In this document: in pieces, positions 48,249-60,599 of the stretch
Layout of the letters: every line of letters starts with the position of its first letter
How positions within the stretch are numbered: position 1 is the stretch's first letter
NCBI GenBank assembly: GCA_016946835.1
Contig: JACVTC010000063.1
Location: 523,501-587,500, forward strand
Length of the DNA: 64,000 nt
Reading direction: 5' to 3'
Origin: Neocallimastix lanati (nom. inval.)
Taxonomy: Eukaryota > Neocallimastigomycota > Neocallimastigomycetes > Neocallimastigales > Neocallimastigaceae
The notes under the pieces: generated by a model
Told to the model about the DNA's origin: nothing
What the model saw: the letters and a program-made list of their open reading frames with translations, nothing else
The model's database searches: none
Program-made: the position numbers and the translations under genes

Positions 48249-49125
48249 TTTGGTTTATTATTATCTTATTATTTTATTATTTTAAATAAATTATTAATGT
48301 AAATTATTATGTTTTTTCTTTCAGGGCTTTTTTTAGCTATTAATTAGTTTTGATTTATATATATATATATATAACTCTTTATATAATATTTTTATAATTA
48401 ATTATATAATTAAATTTATTATTTAAAAGTGAAAAAATAAATAAAAAAAAAAAAAAAAAAATTTACTACTACTTTTACACTATTTATATTAATTTTATAA
48501 AATAATAAATCTATTAATAATTAATATAAAAAAACAACTAAAGAAATTCTTTTTATTAAAAAAAAAAAGTTTAAATTTTATTAATTATACATTGTATTAA
48601 AAAAGAAACAAAAAAAAAATTTTTTTTAATTGATAATAGAAAAAAATTTATATATGATAGAAAAAAAAAAAATAAATAAAAAAAAAAAAAAAAATTAAAT
48701 TTTAATATTATTATATTATTAATTCTTATTTATATTATTAGTAGTGTAAAAGAAAAATGTGGAAATTTTTTTATTAATCACTGGATTAATGTAGAAAATT
48801 GTAGAAATTTGATAAATTTTAATACATTGTATTACATTATATATTTAAATATATCTCTATATAATATTATATTTTAAAAAAAATTTTTTTTTTTTTTTTT
48901 TTTTTAAATATATTCTTTTATAATAAATGAAATTAATATAAAAATGAAACTTTTTTCTTTATTTTAGTTTTTGTTTTTTAAATATATCAGTTTTTATTCA
49001 TTAAATATAATAAAAAATAAAGAATTTTTAAAACAAGTTAATAAAAAATAATTATTTATTATTTAAAAAAAAATTTTTTTTATTAGAAAAAAAAGAAAAA
49101 TTATAATACTAAATAATAACTAAAA
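48249..49125. promoter_or_regulatory. Bidirectional promoter region between HSP20 genes B and C
   Basis: 877 bp of A+T-rich DNA between two divergent HSP20 genes. It contains the heat-shock-element-like core at 48794-48806 next to an inverted CCAAT-like box. Confidence 0.6.
48794..48806 (+). promoter_or_regulatory. HSE-like core (GAAnnTTGnnGAA)
   Basis: GAAAATTGTAGAA has three 5-bp units in the spacing of a heat-shock element, with TTG in place of the central TTC. It lies 320 bp before the ATG of C and 546 bp before that of B. ACTGGATTAATG just upstream contains an ATTGG-like (inverted CCAAT-like) box. The same module occurs at 51496, 58616 and 63351. Confidence 0.6.
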
Positions 49126-49638
49126 ATGTCTTTTTACTTATTCGATCAACCAATGGATGAAAGTGACGATTTCTTCAGTCCTTTCTTTTATACTCCTTTT
49201 GGATACTATACTCATCCAAAGAATGCTCAAAAGTCAAATAAAAAGTCTAATGAAGATGCTCAAAAACAGAAGTCAACTCATCCTCATGATAAAGAAGTCT
49301 ATAAATTAGTTGATTTTTGTCCAAAATTCGATCTTGGTGAAGATGAAAAGAATTACTATATTCAAATGGATTTACCCGGTATGACGAAAGAACAAATTCA
49401 AATGGAATTAACCGAAGATAATTCTTTAACTATTTCTGGTGAAAGAGTTAAATCTACTAATGAAATTAAATACACCAAAATGAATTGTCAATATGGTAAA
49501 TTTTCAAGAGCATTCAGTTTACCAGAAGATGCCAATGTTGAAAAGATTGAAGCTAAGATGGCTAATGGAGTACTAGAAGTTATCGTTCCAAAGGCAGAAC
49601 CTCCTAAGAATCAACGTCGTACTATTCAAATTCAATAA
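49126..49638 (+). CDS. HSP20, 170-residue type (copy C)
   Basis: A short N-terminal arm (MSFYLFDQPMDESDDFFSPF, then FYTPFGYYTHP) and a Lys/Gln-rich linker precede an alpha-crystallin domain at about 62-156. The domain contains KNYYIQMDLPGM, the AKMANGVLEV signature (143-152) and VPKAEPP. The tail RRTIQIQ supplies the I-x-I motif (I167, I169) that docks on a neighbouring domain. It is nearly identical to D and H; differences from H are five residues, all conservative or surface type. It has a single exon and is divergent from B. Confidence 0.94.
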   Translation: MSFYLFDQPMDESDDFFSPFFYTPFGYYTHPKNAQKSNKKSNEDAQKQKSTHPHDKEVYKLVDFCPKFDLGEDEKNYYIQMDLPGMTKEQIQMELTEDNSLTISGERVKSTNEIKYTKMNCQYGKFSRAFSLPEDANVEKIEAKMANGVLEVIVPKAEPPKNQRRTIQIQ

Positions 49639-50719
49639 ATTGAATAAATCAATTTATTTAAAAATAATGAATTCAAAAGAAAAAAAAAAAAAAAAAAAAT
49701 TAATCTTCTTATATTAATAATCTATCTTGAAATTTAATATCTGAAATTTTGGATTTAATAGCTATCAATAATTTAATTATCAACTATTTAAAAATTTTAT
49801 TCAAAAACAATTAATTTTATTACTTCGTATATATCATTTAAAATAAATATAGAATTTATTTAATATATTAATGTAAACATATTTTTTAATTATTTTTTAT
49901 TATTTATTTAATTTAATTAAACTTTGTAAATATAAACCAATTTTTTTTTTTTTTTAATTAAAAATAAAATTATAAATAAATTTATAAATATATTTAAAAA
50001 ATAAATTATAATAAAATTATATTGAAATTATATGATACAAAAAATTAAACTTGTAGTGTTAAAGAAATAATTTTTCACATGAAGTAAAATTTTTTTTATT
50101 TTATATATATATATTAAATTTATAATTAGTTGGTCTTTTAATAATGTTCATTTTTTTTACCATTTTGTATAATTAGAAATTTTTTGACATTATTTTATTT
50201 TATTTTGTTTAATACTTTTTTTTTTTTATTTCTTTTTTTTTTTTTTAGACAATTTTATTATTGTAATATACCTTATCAAAAAGGTTTATGTAATTTATTA
50301 TAAATATATACATTGTTTATTAAATTTAGTTCATATATATATCTAAATTATTATGATTATTATTATTTAATACATTTTTAAAAAGATAAGTTTTATAATA
50401 AAAAAAATAGTTCATTAAAGAAAACATTAATTATTAAGATATATATTAATAATTAATATTAATATTTATTTAATTAATGTAAATAATATAGATCTTTAAA
50501 TAAAATATATATATATTGTTTAGATAATATTAATTTATATAATAATAATAAATAAAAAATAGATTCATAATAGAATAATAATGTATAATTAATTACATTA
50601 TTGAAGTTAAATTATCTTTACATATAATATCTTCCATTATATATAAACTAAACTCCCTCAGGATTTACTAACTACTCAAAATAAATGTTTCTTTTTTTTT
50701 CCATCCATATTTTTATTTT

Positions 50720-50763
<44 letters not shown>

Positions 50764-51024
50764 TTTTATAATTTATTTGACTTATTATATTTTAATTTTA
50801 ATTTACATTAACAAAAATAATAAGTTTTAGTTACATGTATATAGAAAATTAAATAATTTAATTTTGTAAATCAATATTATAATTTAAGAAATAAATAGAT
50901 AGTAATATGTATATAAAATTTTTTTTTTAATTTTTTTCTAGATATTCTATTTTATTTATTTAAATATTTAATTTCATTAATATATTGTTCATTAAATAAA
51001 TGATTATTTAATTTTTCAATTCAT
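49639..51024. other. A+T-rich spacer
   Basis: 3' flanks of C and of the pseudogene at 51025. Homopolymers only, with a slightly richer patch at 50650-50690 (CTCCCTCAGG). No gene. Confidence 0.4.
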
Positions 51025-51290
51025 TTATTGAATATGAATCGTACGACGTTGATTCTTGAATGATTCGGCTTTTGGTATATTATTACTTATAATGATCCAT
51101 TCTCCATTTTAGCTTCAATCTTATTTAATATCTGCTGTTTCTGAAATACTACATGATCTTGAGAATTTACCATATTCATATTCCATCCTTTTTACTAATT
51201 TTCACATTATTATCATTCTTTTATTTATTTTTCTCTTTTTTTTTTTTTTCTTTTAAAAATGATTAAATATTATCTTCTCCAGAGATTATT
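51025..51290 (-). pseudogene. HSP20 pseudogene, 207-residue type
   Basis: The minus strand keeps the 3' half of an HSP20 gene: a match to SEDN...ISGE near 51290, ATGGAGAATGGATCATTA, IPKAESFKNQ and RRTIHIQ with its TAA at 51025. It is broken by a stop where CAA became TAA after GGATCATTA, by several small indels and by T-rich insertions. The wording is closest to copies B/F/G. It sits divergent from D exactly as B does from C, so it is the dead partner of that pair. Confidence 0.9.
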
Positions 51291-51495
51291 AAAAAAACTA
51301 TAAATAATTAAATGTAATATTTAGAATCAAAGAAAATTTCTATTTAAAAAAGATGTTAAAATTTTAATTTCTATTATTAATTAAAATTTGTTTAAACCAC
51401 AATAGAAAAAATTTAAATAAGGACTATGGAAAAATTTTATTTTATAGAAGAAATAGAAAGAAAATTTTTAATTTAATAATTATTGGATTAATGTA

Positions 51496-51508
51496 GAAAT
51501 TTGTAGAA
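51496..51508 (+). promoter_or_regulatory. HSE-like core upstream of D
   Basis: GAAATTTGTAGAA (GAAnnTTGnnGAA), preceded by ATTGGATTAATG. It is 323 bp before the ATG of D, almost the same distance as in front of C. Confidence 0.6.
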
Positions 51509-51830
51509 ATTTAATAAAAAAAAAAAAAAAAAAAAAATTTAATACATTAATACGTTGTATTACATTATATTTATATAACTCTATACAATAAATTTTATAA
51601 ATTTTTTTTTTAAAAAGAAATTAGTATAAAAAGTAAAACTTTTTTCTTGCTTTTTTTTTTTTTTTATTTTCAATTCTACATTAGTTTTTATATATTAAAT
51701 ATAAAATATAATAAGTAATATAAATTTTACCTACGAATTAATAAAAAATAACTATTTATTATTTAAAAAAAAGTTATTCTTCAAAAAAATTTAATAGTTA
51801 AATAGTAAGAACACTACCTAATAACTAAAA

Positions 51831-52343
51831 ATGTCTTTCTACTTATTCGATCAACCAATGGATGAAAGTGACGATTTCTTCAGTCCTTTCTTTTATACTC
51901 CTTTCGGATACTATACTCATCCAAAGAATGCTCAAAAGTCAAATAAAAAATCTAATGGAAATGCCCAAAAAAAGCAATCAACTCATCCCTATGATAAAGA
52001 AGTCTATAAATTAGTTGATTTTTGTCCAAAATTCGATCTTGGTGAAGATGAGAAGAATTACTATATTCAAATAGATTTACCTGGTATGACAAAAGAACAA
52101 ATTCAAATGGAATTAACCGAAGATAATTCTTTAACTATTTCTGGTGAAAGAGTTAAATCTACTAATGAAATTAAATACACCAAAATGAATTGTCAATATG
52201 GTAAATTCTCAAGAGCATTCAGTTTACCAGAAAATGCCAATGTCGAGAAGATTGAAGCAAAGATGGCTAATGGAGTATTAGAAGTTATCATTCCAAAGGC
52301 AGAACCTCCTAAGAATCAACGTCGTACTATTCAAATTCAATAA
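51831..52343 (+). CDS. HSP20, 170-residue type (copy D)
   Basis: It has the same layout as copy C: the MSFYLFDQPMDESDDFFSPF start, alpha-crystallin domain at about 62-156 with AKMANGVLEV, and the RRTIQIQ tail with I-x-I. It differs from C at a handful of sites (linker SNGNAQKKQ, YYIQID, LPENAN, VIIPK). The leader just before the ATG (ATAACTAAAA) is also shared with C, so the copies arose with their promoters. The divergent neighbour is the pseudogene at 51025. Confidence 0.94.
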   Translation: MSFYLFDQPMDESDDFFSPFFYTPFGYYTHPKNAQKSNKKSNGNAQKKQSTHPYDKEVYKLVDFCPKFDLGEDEKNYYIQIDLPGMTKEQIQMELTEDNSLTISGERVKSTNEIKYTKMNCQYGKFSRAFSLPENANVEKIEAKMANGVLEVIIPKAEPPKNQRRTIQIQ

Positions 52344-53211
52344 ATTGAATAACTTTATATAAAAATGAAATTTTATTGTAAATATTTATTGAATTTGGAA
52401 AGAATTCTAAAAAAATTAATATATACCATTATCTATTATATTCTTAATTTCAGTACAATAAATAATTTAAATAGTATTACCTATAAATATAGAAATTATT
52501 AAATAAATTAAATTATAATTATAAAATTTTATACAATTATTTTTATGTAAATATATAACAATCATTAATTAAATAAAATAATAATATTAAAAAATATATA
52601 TATATATAAATATATGAATTTATTAAAAGTGTTATGAATATATTAGTTTTTTTTTTTTTTTTTTATTATCTAATTATTAATTTAAAAAAGTATTATTAAT
52701 TGTTAAAACATTTATTTGAAGCCATTTCCTTAATATGTTTAATTTATCATTTTAATAGAAAATTTCATTATTATTATTTTTACTTTTTTTTATTTTATAA
52801 TATTTTTTTTTTTTTGTTTGTTGTTTTTAATTAACCAATTTAAAGTAATATTATTAAAATTAGAATTAACATGTTACTTGTATATGATGAAATCTAAAAA
52901 AAAAAAAAAAAAAAAAAAGCTATATAATTTTTTTTTCTGGAAATATATATTATATGATTTACATATATTAAAGATAAAAATTCTAAATACGAATAAATTT
53001 CTACTCATTTTCCGTTTAAAATAAATAAATAATAATTTATTATTTTATAAGGATTAAGTTAAAATAATATAGTATTTAAAAGGGTTAGGTTTAAGTATTT
53101 TTTATTTGATATATTTATATGTCAACGTTGATGCTCTTGACAGTGATAGATCTAATAGGGTAAAAAAAGAATTTCTAATACAGATTCGAATGATAGTTTA
53201 TATTCGCATAG
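52344..53211. other. A+T-rich spacer with a richer patch
   Basis: Mostly A/T. At 53115-53210 a richer patch is open on the plus strand (VNVDALDSDRSNRVKKEFLI) and partly on the minus strand (LIFNHFSMIILCEYKLSFES). It directly precedes the LINE tail at 53221 but lies outside its target duplication. No firm assignment. Confidence 0.4.
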
Positions 53212-53220
53212 AATTATCAT

Positions 53221-53366
53221 CGAGAAATGATTAAAAATTAGAAGCCATTTTTTTCCTTGAATCTCACTTCGTAGGGGTTTATGTAATATTAATGTAAAAA
53301 AAATTTCATGTATTTTTTTTTATAAGTCAAATAATTTTTATTCTAAGTCTAAAAAAAAAAAAAAAA
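53221..53366 (+). mobile_element. 5'-truncated LINE insertion, 146 bp, sister of 29675
   Basis: Flanked by AATTATCAT at 53212-53220 and 53367-53375 (9 bp). The insert starts CGAGAAATGATTAAAAATTAG, parallel to CGAGGAATGGGAAAAGTTAG in the 29.7-kb copy, and has the same TTTCATGTATT and TTCTAAGTCT-poly-A end. The coding remnant is broken by a TGA where the sister has TGG. Confidence 0.7.
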
Positions 53367-53375
53367 AATTATCAT

Positions 53376-54684
<1,309 letters not shown>

Positions 54685-55434
54685 TTATTGAACTTGAATA
54701 GTACGGCGTTGTGTCTTTGGTGGCTCAGCCTTTGGAATGGTAACTAATAATACTCCGTTTTCCATTTTGGCACTAATTTTATCAAGATCAGCAGTTTCAT
54801 GAATATTAAAAGCTCTAGAGAATTTACCATATTGGCAATCCATCTTACTAATCTTTAAATCACTTTTCATTTCTGGAGACTTATATTTATTTTGTCTTTT
54901 ACCTGAAATCTTTAATATTCTATCTTCTGATAATTCCATATGAATTTGTTCCTTACTCATACCTGGTAAATCTAATTGAATATAGTAATTATTTTCATCT
55001 TCATAAAGGTCATTATTTGGTCTAAAATCAACTAACTTGTAAACATCTTTATCAAGATGAGAAGAACGCTTTTTAGCTGCAGCTTTAGCACGTGCCTTTG
55101 GATGTGGTATAGCAGCTGGAACTGGAGCTGGAACTGGGGCCGGTACTGCAGCTGGAATTGGGGCTGGAACAGATGTTCTTGCTGATTTTGATTTTGAAAC
55201 TGGCTTTGAAGTTATTGAATTTGTATTTTGTGATTCAGTATCAGAATCAGAATTTGATGTTAATGGATAAAAGAATGGTGGGTAACCATAATAGTAAGGA
55301 TAGCCAGAAAGATAAGGGTGTAAGTAGTAACCGTTTTCATTTTCATTATCATTTTCCGGTTCTTCAATCACAGAATTATTTGAAATTGAACGGTCATTTT
55401 CTTCAATAGGTTCGTCATAGAAAAAGAAAGACAT
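54685..55434 (-). CDS. HSP20, 249-residue type with Pro/Ala linker (copy E)
   Basis: The start MSFFFYDEPIEENDRSISNN belongs to the cluster's signature. An acidic stretch and a YLSGYPYYYGYPPFFYP arm follow. A linker at about 89-122 of PAPIPAAVPAPVPAPVPAAI and KARAKAAAKK type is unique to this copy. The alpha-crystallin domain (about 138-235, with DENNYYIQLDLPGM and AKMENGVLLVTIPK) and the RRTIQVQ tail complete it. The Pro/Ala plus Lys/Arg linker may act as a stiff spacer or bind nucleic acid; this is inference. It is divergent with F across 1.2 kb. Confidence 0.93.
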   Translation of the reverse strand: MSFFFYDEPIEENDRSISNNSVIEEPENDNENENGYYLHPYLSGYPYYYGYPPFFYPLTSNSDSDTESQNTNSITSKPVSKSKSARTSVPAPIPAAVPAPVPAPVPAAIPHPKARAKAAAKKRSSHLDKDVYKLVDFRPNNDLYEDENNYYIQLDLPGMSKEQIHMELSEDRILKISGKRQNKYKSPEMKSDLKISKMDCQYGKFSRAFNIHETADLDKISAKMENGVLLVTIPKAEPPKTQRRTIQVQ

Positions 55435-56332
55435 TTTTTTTTTTGAATTTTTTAAATTATTTTTAATAAAAATTTTGGTTTTGTTTATTTGTTTGTTTAA
55501 TAAAATTTCTTATATTTATGGTTTAAAATTATTTATATTCAAATAATATAAAATTTTATATTATTTTAAAAGTACTTTTTTTCTTTTTTAAAATTTAAGT
55601 TATTATTTAATATATTTATAAAATAATTAATAATTAAATTGACAAATTAACAAAAAATTTTTTACGGTTTTTTTTCTGATATTTATATATTTAATTTTTA
55701 TTAAAATAAAAATATTTATTATTATATTTAATATGAATTATTATATAATTATAAATTAAACTATTTAATTAAAGAATTTCTTTTATTATAAATTTAAAGA
55801 TAATATCGAAGTTAATAGAAAAAACTAGAATGATATTTATATATATATTCAGTTTATAATATATTATAATTAATTGATTTAAAATGTAGATCATGTAGTA
55901 TATAGAATTAATATTATTAAAAAAACTTTATTTATTATTAAAATTGTACTTTCAATTTGAATTATTTATTATAATATAAATTTTTTTTTTTTTTTTTTAA
56001 TATGACATTATTTAATATTAGAGAAATTTAAGAAATATCTAGTATAAAATCATTGGATACATAGAATTATGTAGATTATAGAAAATCATTGGGTACATAG
56101 AATTATGTAGATTATAGAAAATCATTGGGTACATAGAATTATGTAGAAAAAAAAATAAATAAAAAAAAAAAACATTAAAATTAATTAATAATTCAAAATA
56201 TAATAAAATATCAAATTAAAGAAAAAAAAAAAATAAGTTTTAATAATTAATTATTATAAAGTTATATAATATATTTATAATTGTACATATTATATATATA
56301 ATTTTTAAAATTTAAATTAAAATTTTCTTTTA

Positions 56333-56363
<31 letters not shown>

Positions 56364-56641
56364 TTTTTTTTTAAAAAAAAATTCATATAAATTAAAAAAA
56401 AAAACTTTTTTAAAACTTTTCGAATATAAAAGCATATAGATTTATTCACTTTTTTTTTTTTTTTGTTTCTCAAATTTATTAATAATATAATTTATTATAA
56501 AATAATTTTTTTATACAATTGTATAAAGCGTTTATTAATATATATATATAATCTATTATTGATTAAAGTTTAAATATAAAAGAAATTAAACAAAACAACA
56601 AACATTAATTAAATAAATATAAATAATAAATATAAAACAAA
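55435..56641. promoter_or_regulatory. Bidirectional promoter region between HSP20 genes E and F
   Basis: 1,207 bp between divergent genes. It holds a triplicated 36-bp unit (56046-56150) with a CATTGG box and GAA units, and an (ATT)n run at 56336-56362. Confidence 0.55.
56046..56150. repeat. 36-bp repeat x3 in the E/F promoter
   Basis: Starts at 56046, 56082 and 56118. Each unit holds AAAATCATTGG, then TACATAGAATTATGTA (a palindrome with arms TACATA/TATGTA). The order CCAAT-like box, then AGAA-TT-ATGTAGA, mirrors the single-copy module in front of C and D, so this looks like a tandem-amplified version of that element. It is about 490 bp from F and 610 bp from E. Confidence 0.8.
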
Positions 56642-57265
56642 ATGTCTTTATTCTTCTTAAACGATCCAATTAAGGAAAGTGAACGTTCAATCTTAAACAA
56701 CTCAGTTTTAGATGATAATAAAAGTGATGATAGTGATTACTATAATCATTATAACCATCCTTTAGTTTCTGGTTTTCCTTATTTCTTTGGTTATCCTCCA
56801 TATGCTTATCATCCAAATCAACAAGCTACTAAGCCTTCTGGTAACCCAAAGCCAACTCCAAAACCAAATGTCAATGCTGCTAAAAGACAATCATCTCAAG
56901 CATTCGATAAGGATGTTTATAAGTTAGTTGATTTCCGTCCAAAGAATAATCTTTGTGAAGATGATAAAAATTATTATATTCAATTAGATTTACCTGGCAT
57001 GACTAAAGAAGAGATTCATATGGAATTATCAGAAGATAGTATTTTAATCATTTCAGGAGAAAGAGAAAATAAATATAAGAAAGCTAGTAATATGAAGATT
57101 AGTAAAATGGAATGTGAATATGGTAAATTCTCTCGATCATTTAGTATTCCAGAAACAGCGGATCTTAATAAGATTGAAGCTAAAATGGAGAATGGATCAT
57201 TACAAGTAATCATTCCAAAAGCTGAGCCACCCAAGAATCAACGTCGTACTATTCAAGTTCAATAA
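56642..57265 (+). CDS. HSP20, 207-residue type (copy F)
   Basis: It has the same architecture as copy B (MSLFFLNDPIKESERS start, Tyr/Pro-rich arm, alpha-crystallin domain at about 98-193, RRTIQVQ tail), but reads SGFPYFFG where B and G read SGYPYFFG, and the linker is KPTPKPNVNAAK. Its end AEPPKNQRRT matches G and the 170-type rather than B. The leader ends TATAAAACAAA before the ATG, as in G and I. Confidence 0.93.
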   Translation: MSLFFLNDPIKESERSILNNSVLDDNKSDDSDYYNHYNHPLVSGFPYFFGYPPYAYHPNQQATKPSGNPKPTPKPNVNAAKRQSSQAFDKDVYKLVDFRPKNNLCEDDKNYYIQLDLPGMTKEEIHMELSEDSILIISGERENKYKKASNMKISKMECEYGKFSRSFSIPETADLNKIEAKMENGSLQVIIPKAEPPKNQRRTIQVQ

Positions 57266-58511
57266 ATAAGTTGAAAAAATTGAACAATTTATTTAATAAG
57301 CTTAATTTTAAAATTTCATATTTTAATTATAAATAATTAGTAAATTAAAAATATAAACACTATCTTTTTTTCCTTTAATATAATAATTAATTTAATAATT
57401 ATATTTACATATAAATAAAAATTTTATAATAATAAAAAATAAAAAATAAAAATATTATTAAAAATAATAAAAAATAAAAGATAAAAAATAAAAAATAAAA
57501 AATAAAAAAAATAAAAGCAATATAAAATTTATAATTTAAAAAAAAAAATTATTTTGTTGTAGCTTGTATGCAAAATTTATATTTTAATATTTCTGTTTAA
57601 TTGCTATTTACTATAAAATTTGATTTACATAAGATATCTTGAATTATTTTTTTTTATTGCTATTTACTATTAAATTTAATTTTCAAAATTTATTTTTATT
57701 TTTATTTTATTTTTATTTTATCTTAATTGCTATTACATTTAATTTTCAAAGGCATGTTATTTATTTCTAATTACTATTAAATTTAATTTTCAAAAAAAAA
57801 AAAACTTTGAGATATATGAAAAACTATTCATAATATTACTTTGATTATGAATGTAATTATATACTTTATATTTGTTTAAAAAGTTTAATTATAAAATTAT
57901 TATTGAATATATTATATATATGGTTTTAATAATTCAAAAAAAAAAAAAAAACATAAAAAAAAAAAAAAAAACACTGTTGGCCATATTTTGATAAATAATA
58001 ACATATTTTTATGTCAATTGATTCAATATACTAACTAAATAATATTAATATGTAATTAATATAAAATAAATTTTTAATAATTTCTAAAAAAAATTTTTAT
58101 TACAATTCATATTCTATTATTCAATTATTATATATTCTAAAAATATTCTAAAAGTACATATATATATGTAACTATTATACAATGTACAATTCTTTATTTT
58201 ATTCTTTTTAATAAATAATTTCTCATTATATATAATCATTTTTATAAATTGATAATTGCTATTAAATAAAAAAAAAAAAATATAAAGTCAATGTCAATAC
58301 TTGATCATAATAAAAAGTACTAAATAAAAAAAAAAAAATAAAAATATAAATAAACTTATAATAATTTATATAAAGTTGATATGTATAATGATTTACATAA
58401 TTGTTGGTTATTTTATATATTTATAATAAAATATATTATAATATTATTATTTTATCAAATTGAAGTTATTTCAATATTTTTATTAAATTTTTTTTTACAT
58501 TTAAATTAATC

Positions 58512-58542
<31 letters not shown>

Positions 58543-59051
58543 TTTGTTTATTAATATTTAAAATTTATGTATATATAATGTATATAATGTATTAATATAA
58601 TATATTAATATAAATTTCTACAATCTTCTATGCTAATATTAAATTATTTTTCTATTTTTTTCTTTTAAATTTTTCTATTTGTTGTAAAAATTATTTTTAT
58701 GTTAATTAGTTTTTCCTATAATTTCTAATATAAAAATTATTAATAATTAAAAATAAATATTAAAATATTTTTTTATTACTGTTATATATATATTTTTTTA
58801 ATATATTGAAAAAATTAATATAAATATGACTTAATTTTTTTTTTTTTTAAACTTATCAATTTTAATTATATAATTCATTATTAAAAAAAATTTTTTTTAT
58901 ATAACTGAATAAACTTTTAAAATAAATAAAATAAATAAAAAGCTATTAAAAAAAAAAAAAAGCTATTAAATAAAGCCTAAATATAAAATCATTTAAAAAA
59001 AAACAAAATAAACATAAATAAATAAAATATAAATAAAAAATATAAAACAAA
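57266..59051. other. Spacer and promoter of copy G
   Basis: At 57598-57795 a phrase like TTGCTATTTACTATTAAATT, then TTAATTTTCAAA, recurs about four times (imperfect tandem). The G promoter element is listed separately. No remnant of a divergent 170-type partner is visible. The last 150 bp (58900-59051) are nearly identical to 63770-63921. Confidence 0.5.
58616..58628 (-). promoter_or_regulatory. HSE-like core upstream of G
   Basis: TTCTACAATCTTC is the reverse complement of the GAAnnTTGnnGAA core seen before C. Pointing toward a 207-type gene it has the same orientation here as at 63351. It lies 424 bp before the ATG. Confidence 0.6.
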
Positions 59052-59675
59052 ATGTCTTTATTCTTCTTAAACGACCCAATTAAGGAAAGTGAACGTTCAA
59101 TCTTAAACAACTCAGTTTTAGATGATAATAAAAGTGATGATAGTGATTATTATAATCACTATAACCATCCTTTAGTTTCTGGTTATCCTTATTTCTTTGG
59201 ATATCCTCCATATGCTTATCATCCAAATCAACAAGCTTCTAAACCTTCTGGAAACACAAAGCCAACTCCAAAACCAAATGTCAATGCTGCTAAAAGACAA
59301 TCATCTCAAGCATTCGATAAGGATGTTTATAAGTTAGTTGATTTCCGTCCAAAGAATAATCTTTGTGAAGATGATAAAAATTATTATATTCAATTAGATT
59401 TACCTGGCATGACTAAAGAAGAGATTCATATGGAATTATCAGAAGATAGTATTTTAATCATTTCAGGAGAGAGAGAGAATAAATATAAGAAAGCTAGTAA
59501 TATGAAGATTAGTAAAATGGAATGTGAATATGGTAAATTCTCTCGATCATTTAGTATTCCAGAAACAGCGGATCTTAATAAGATTGAAGCTAAAATGGAG
59601 AATGGATCATTACAAGTAATCATTCCAAAAGCTGAGCCACCCAAGAATCAACGTCGTACTATTCAAGTTCAATAA
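59052..59675 (+). CDS. HSP20, 207-residue type (copy G)
   Basis: Differs from F at only a few residues (SGYPYFFG, QQASKPSGNTK). The alpha-crystallin domain (about 98-193, KMENGSLQVIIPK) and RRTIQVQ tail are unchanged. It is the only 207-type copy in the window without a visible divergent partner. Promoter and leader match copy I closely. Confidence 0.93.
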   Translation: MSLFFLNDPIKESERSILNNSVLDDNKSDDSDYYNHYNHPLVSGYPYFFGYPPYAYHPNQQASKPSGNTKPTPKPNVNAAKRQSSQAFDKDVYKLVDFRPKNNLCEDDKNYYIQLDLPGMTKEEIHMELSEDSILIISGERENKYKKASNMKISKMECEYGKFSRSFSIPETADLNKIEAKMENGSLQVIIPKAEPPKNQRRTIQVQ

Positions 59676-60359
59676 ATAAATTGAAAAAATTGAACAATTT
59701 ATTTAATGAATTTGAATATTATAATATTTAAATAATTAAAATAATATTTTTTTTAAAAAAAAATAATAAAAATATACCATTATCTATTTATTTATTAAAT
59801 TATCGTATTAAAAAGTTAATAATCTATGAATGTAAATAAAAGTTAATATATAAAAATAATCAAAAATAAAAATAAATATTAAGCAATTAAAATATTAAAG
59901 AAATAATTTTTATTTCATGTCTTTAAAATTTGTGTTTAATATTGATAATATTTTTAATTAAATATTCTGTATATGTGTATTAAATGTTGTATTGAAGAAA
60001 ATATTTAGAGTAATAAAAATATTTATATAATTATAAATAACAATTTTTATAATTATATTTATTAATTTTTTAGTTTTATAATTATTAAAGATGTTAAAAA
60101 ATATTTTAAAAATATTTATATTTAAATATTATAAGAACATTTATTAAAAAATTATTGTTTAAATACTAATAACACCTTTTTTTTTTTTTTTTTTTTACTA
60201 TTATTTCATTTTAAATGTAAATTATATATAAATTATTTTTTAAAATTATAATAATTAAAATTTTTATCATAAATAATATTATTTATATATATTTTAAATT
60301 ATTTATATTTTATTATTAATATTAAGGAATTTTTTATATCAATTTGATGTTAACATAGA
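59676..60359. other. A+T-rich spacer
   Basis: 3' flank of G. No gene seen. Confidence 0.4.
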
Positions 60360-60590
60360 TGAATAAATAAATAAAATATATATAGTAATTAACAAAGGTA
60401 ATTAACAAAGAATAAATAAATTATATTAATAGTTAACAAAAATAAATAAATAAATGAATGAATTAATGAATAAATTATATTAAATAATAGTTAACAAAAA
60501 TAAATAAATAAATGAATGAATGAATGAATAAATTATATTAAATAATAGTTAACAAAAATAAATAAATAAATAAATAAATTATTAATGTAT
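60360..60590. repeat. About 60-bp minisatellite, left block
   Basis: Units of AAATAAATAAATGAATGAAT plus ATTATATTAAATAATAGTTA and ACAAAAAT. The same unit resumes on the far side of the LINE relic at 61860. Confidence 0.85.
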
Positions 60591-60599
60591 ATTCTATTT

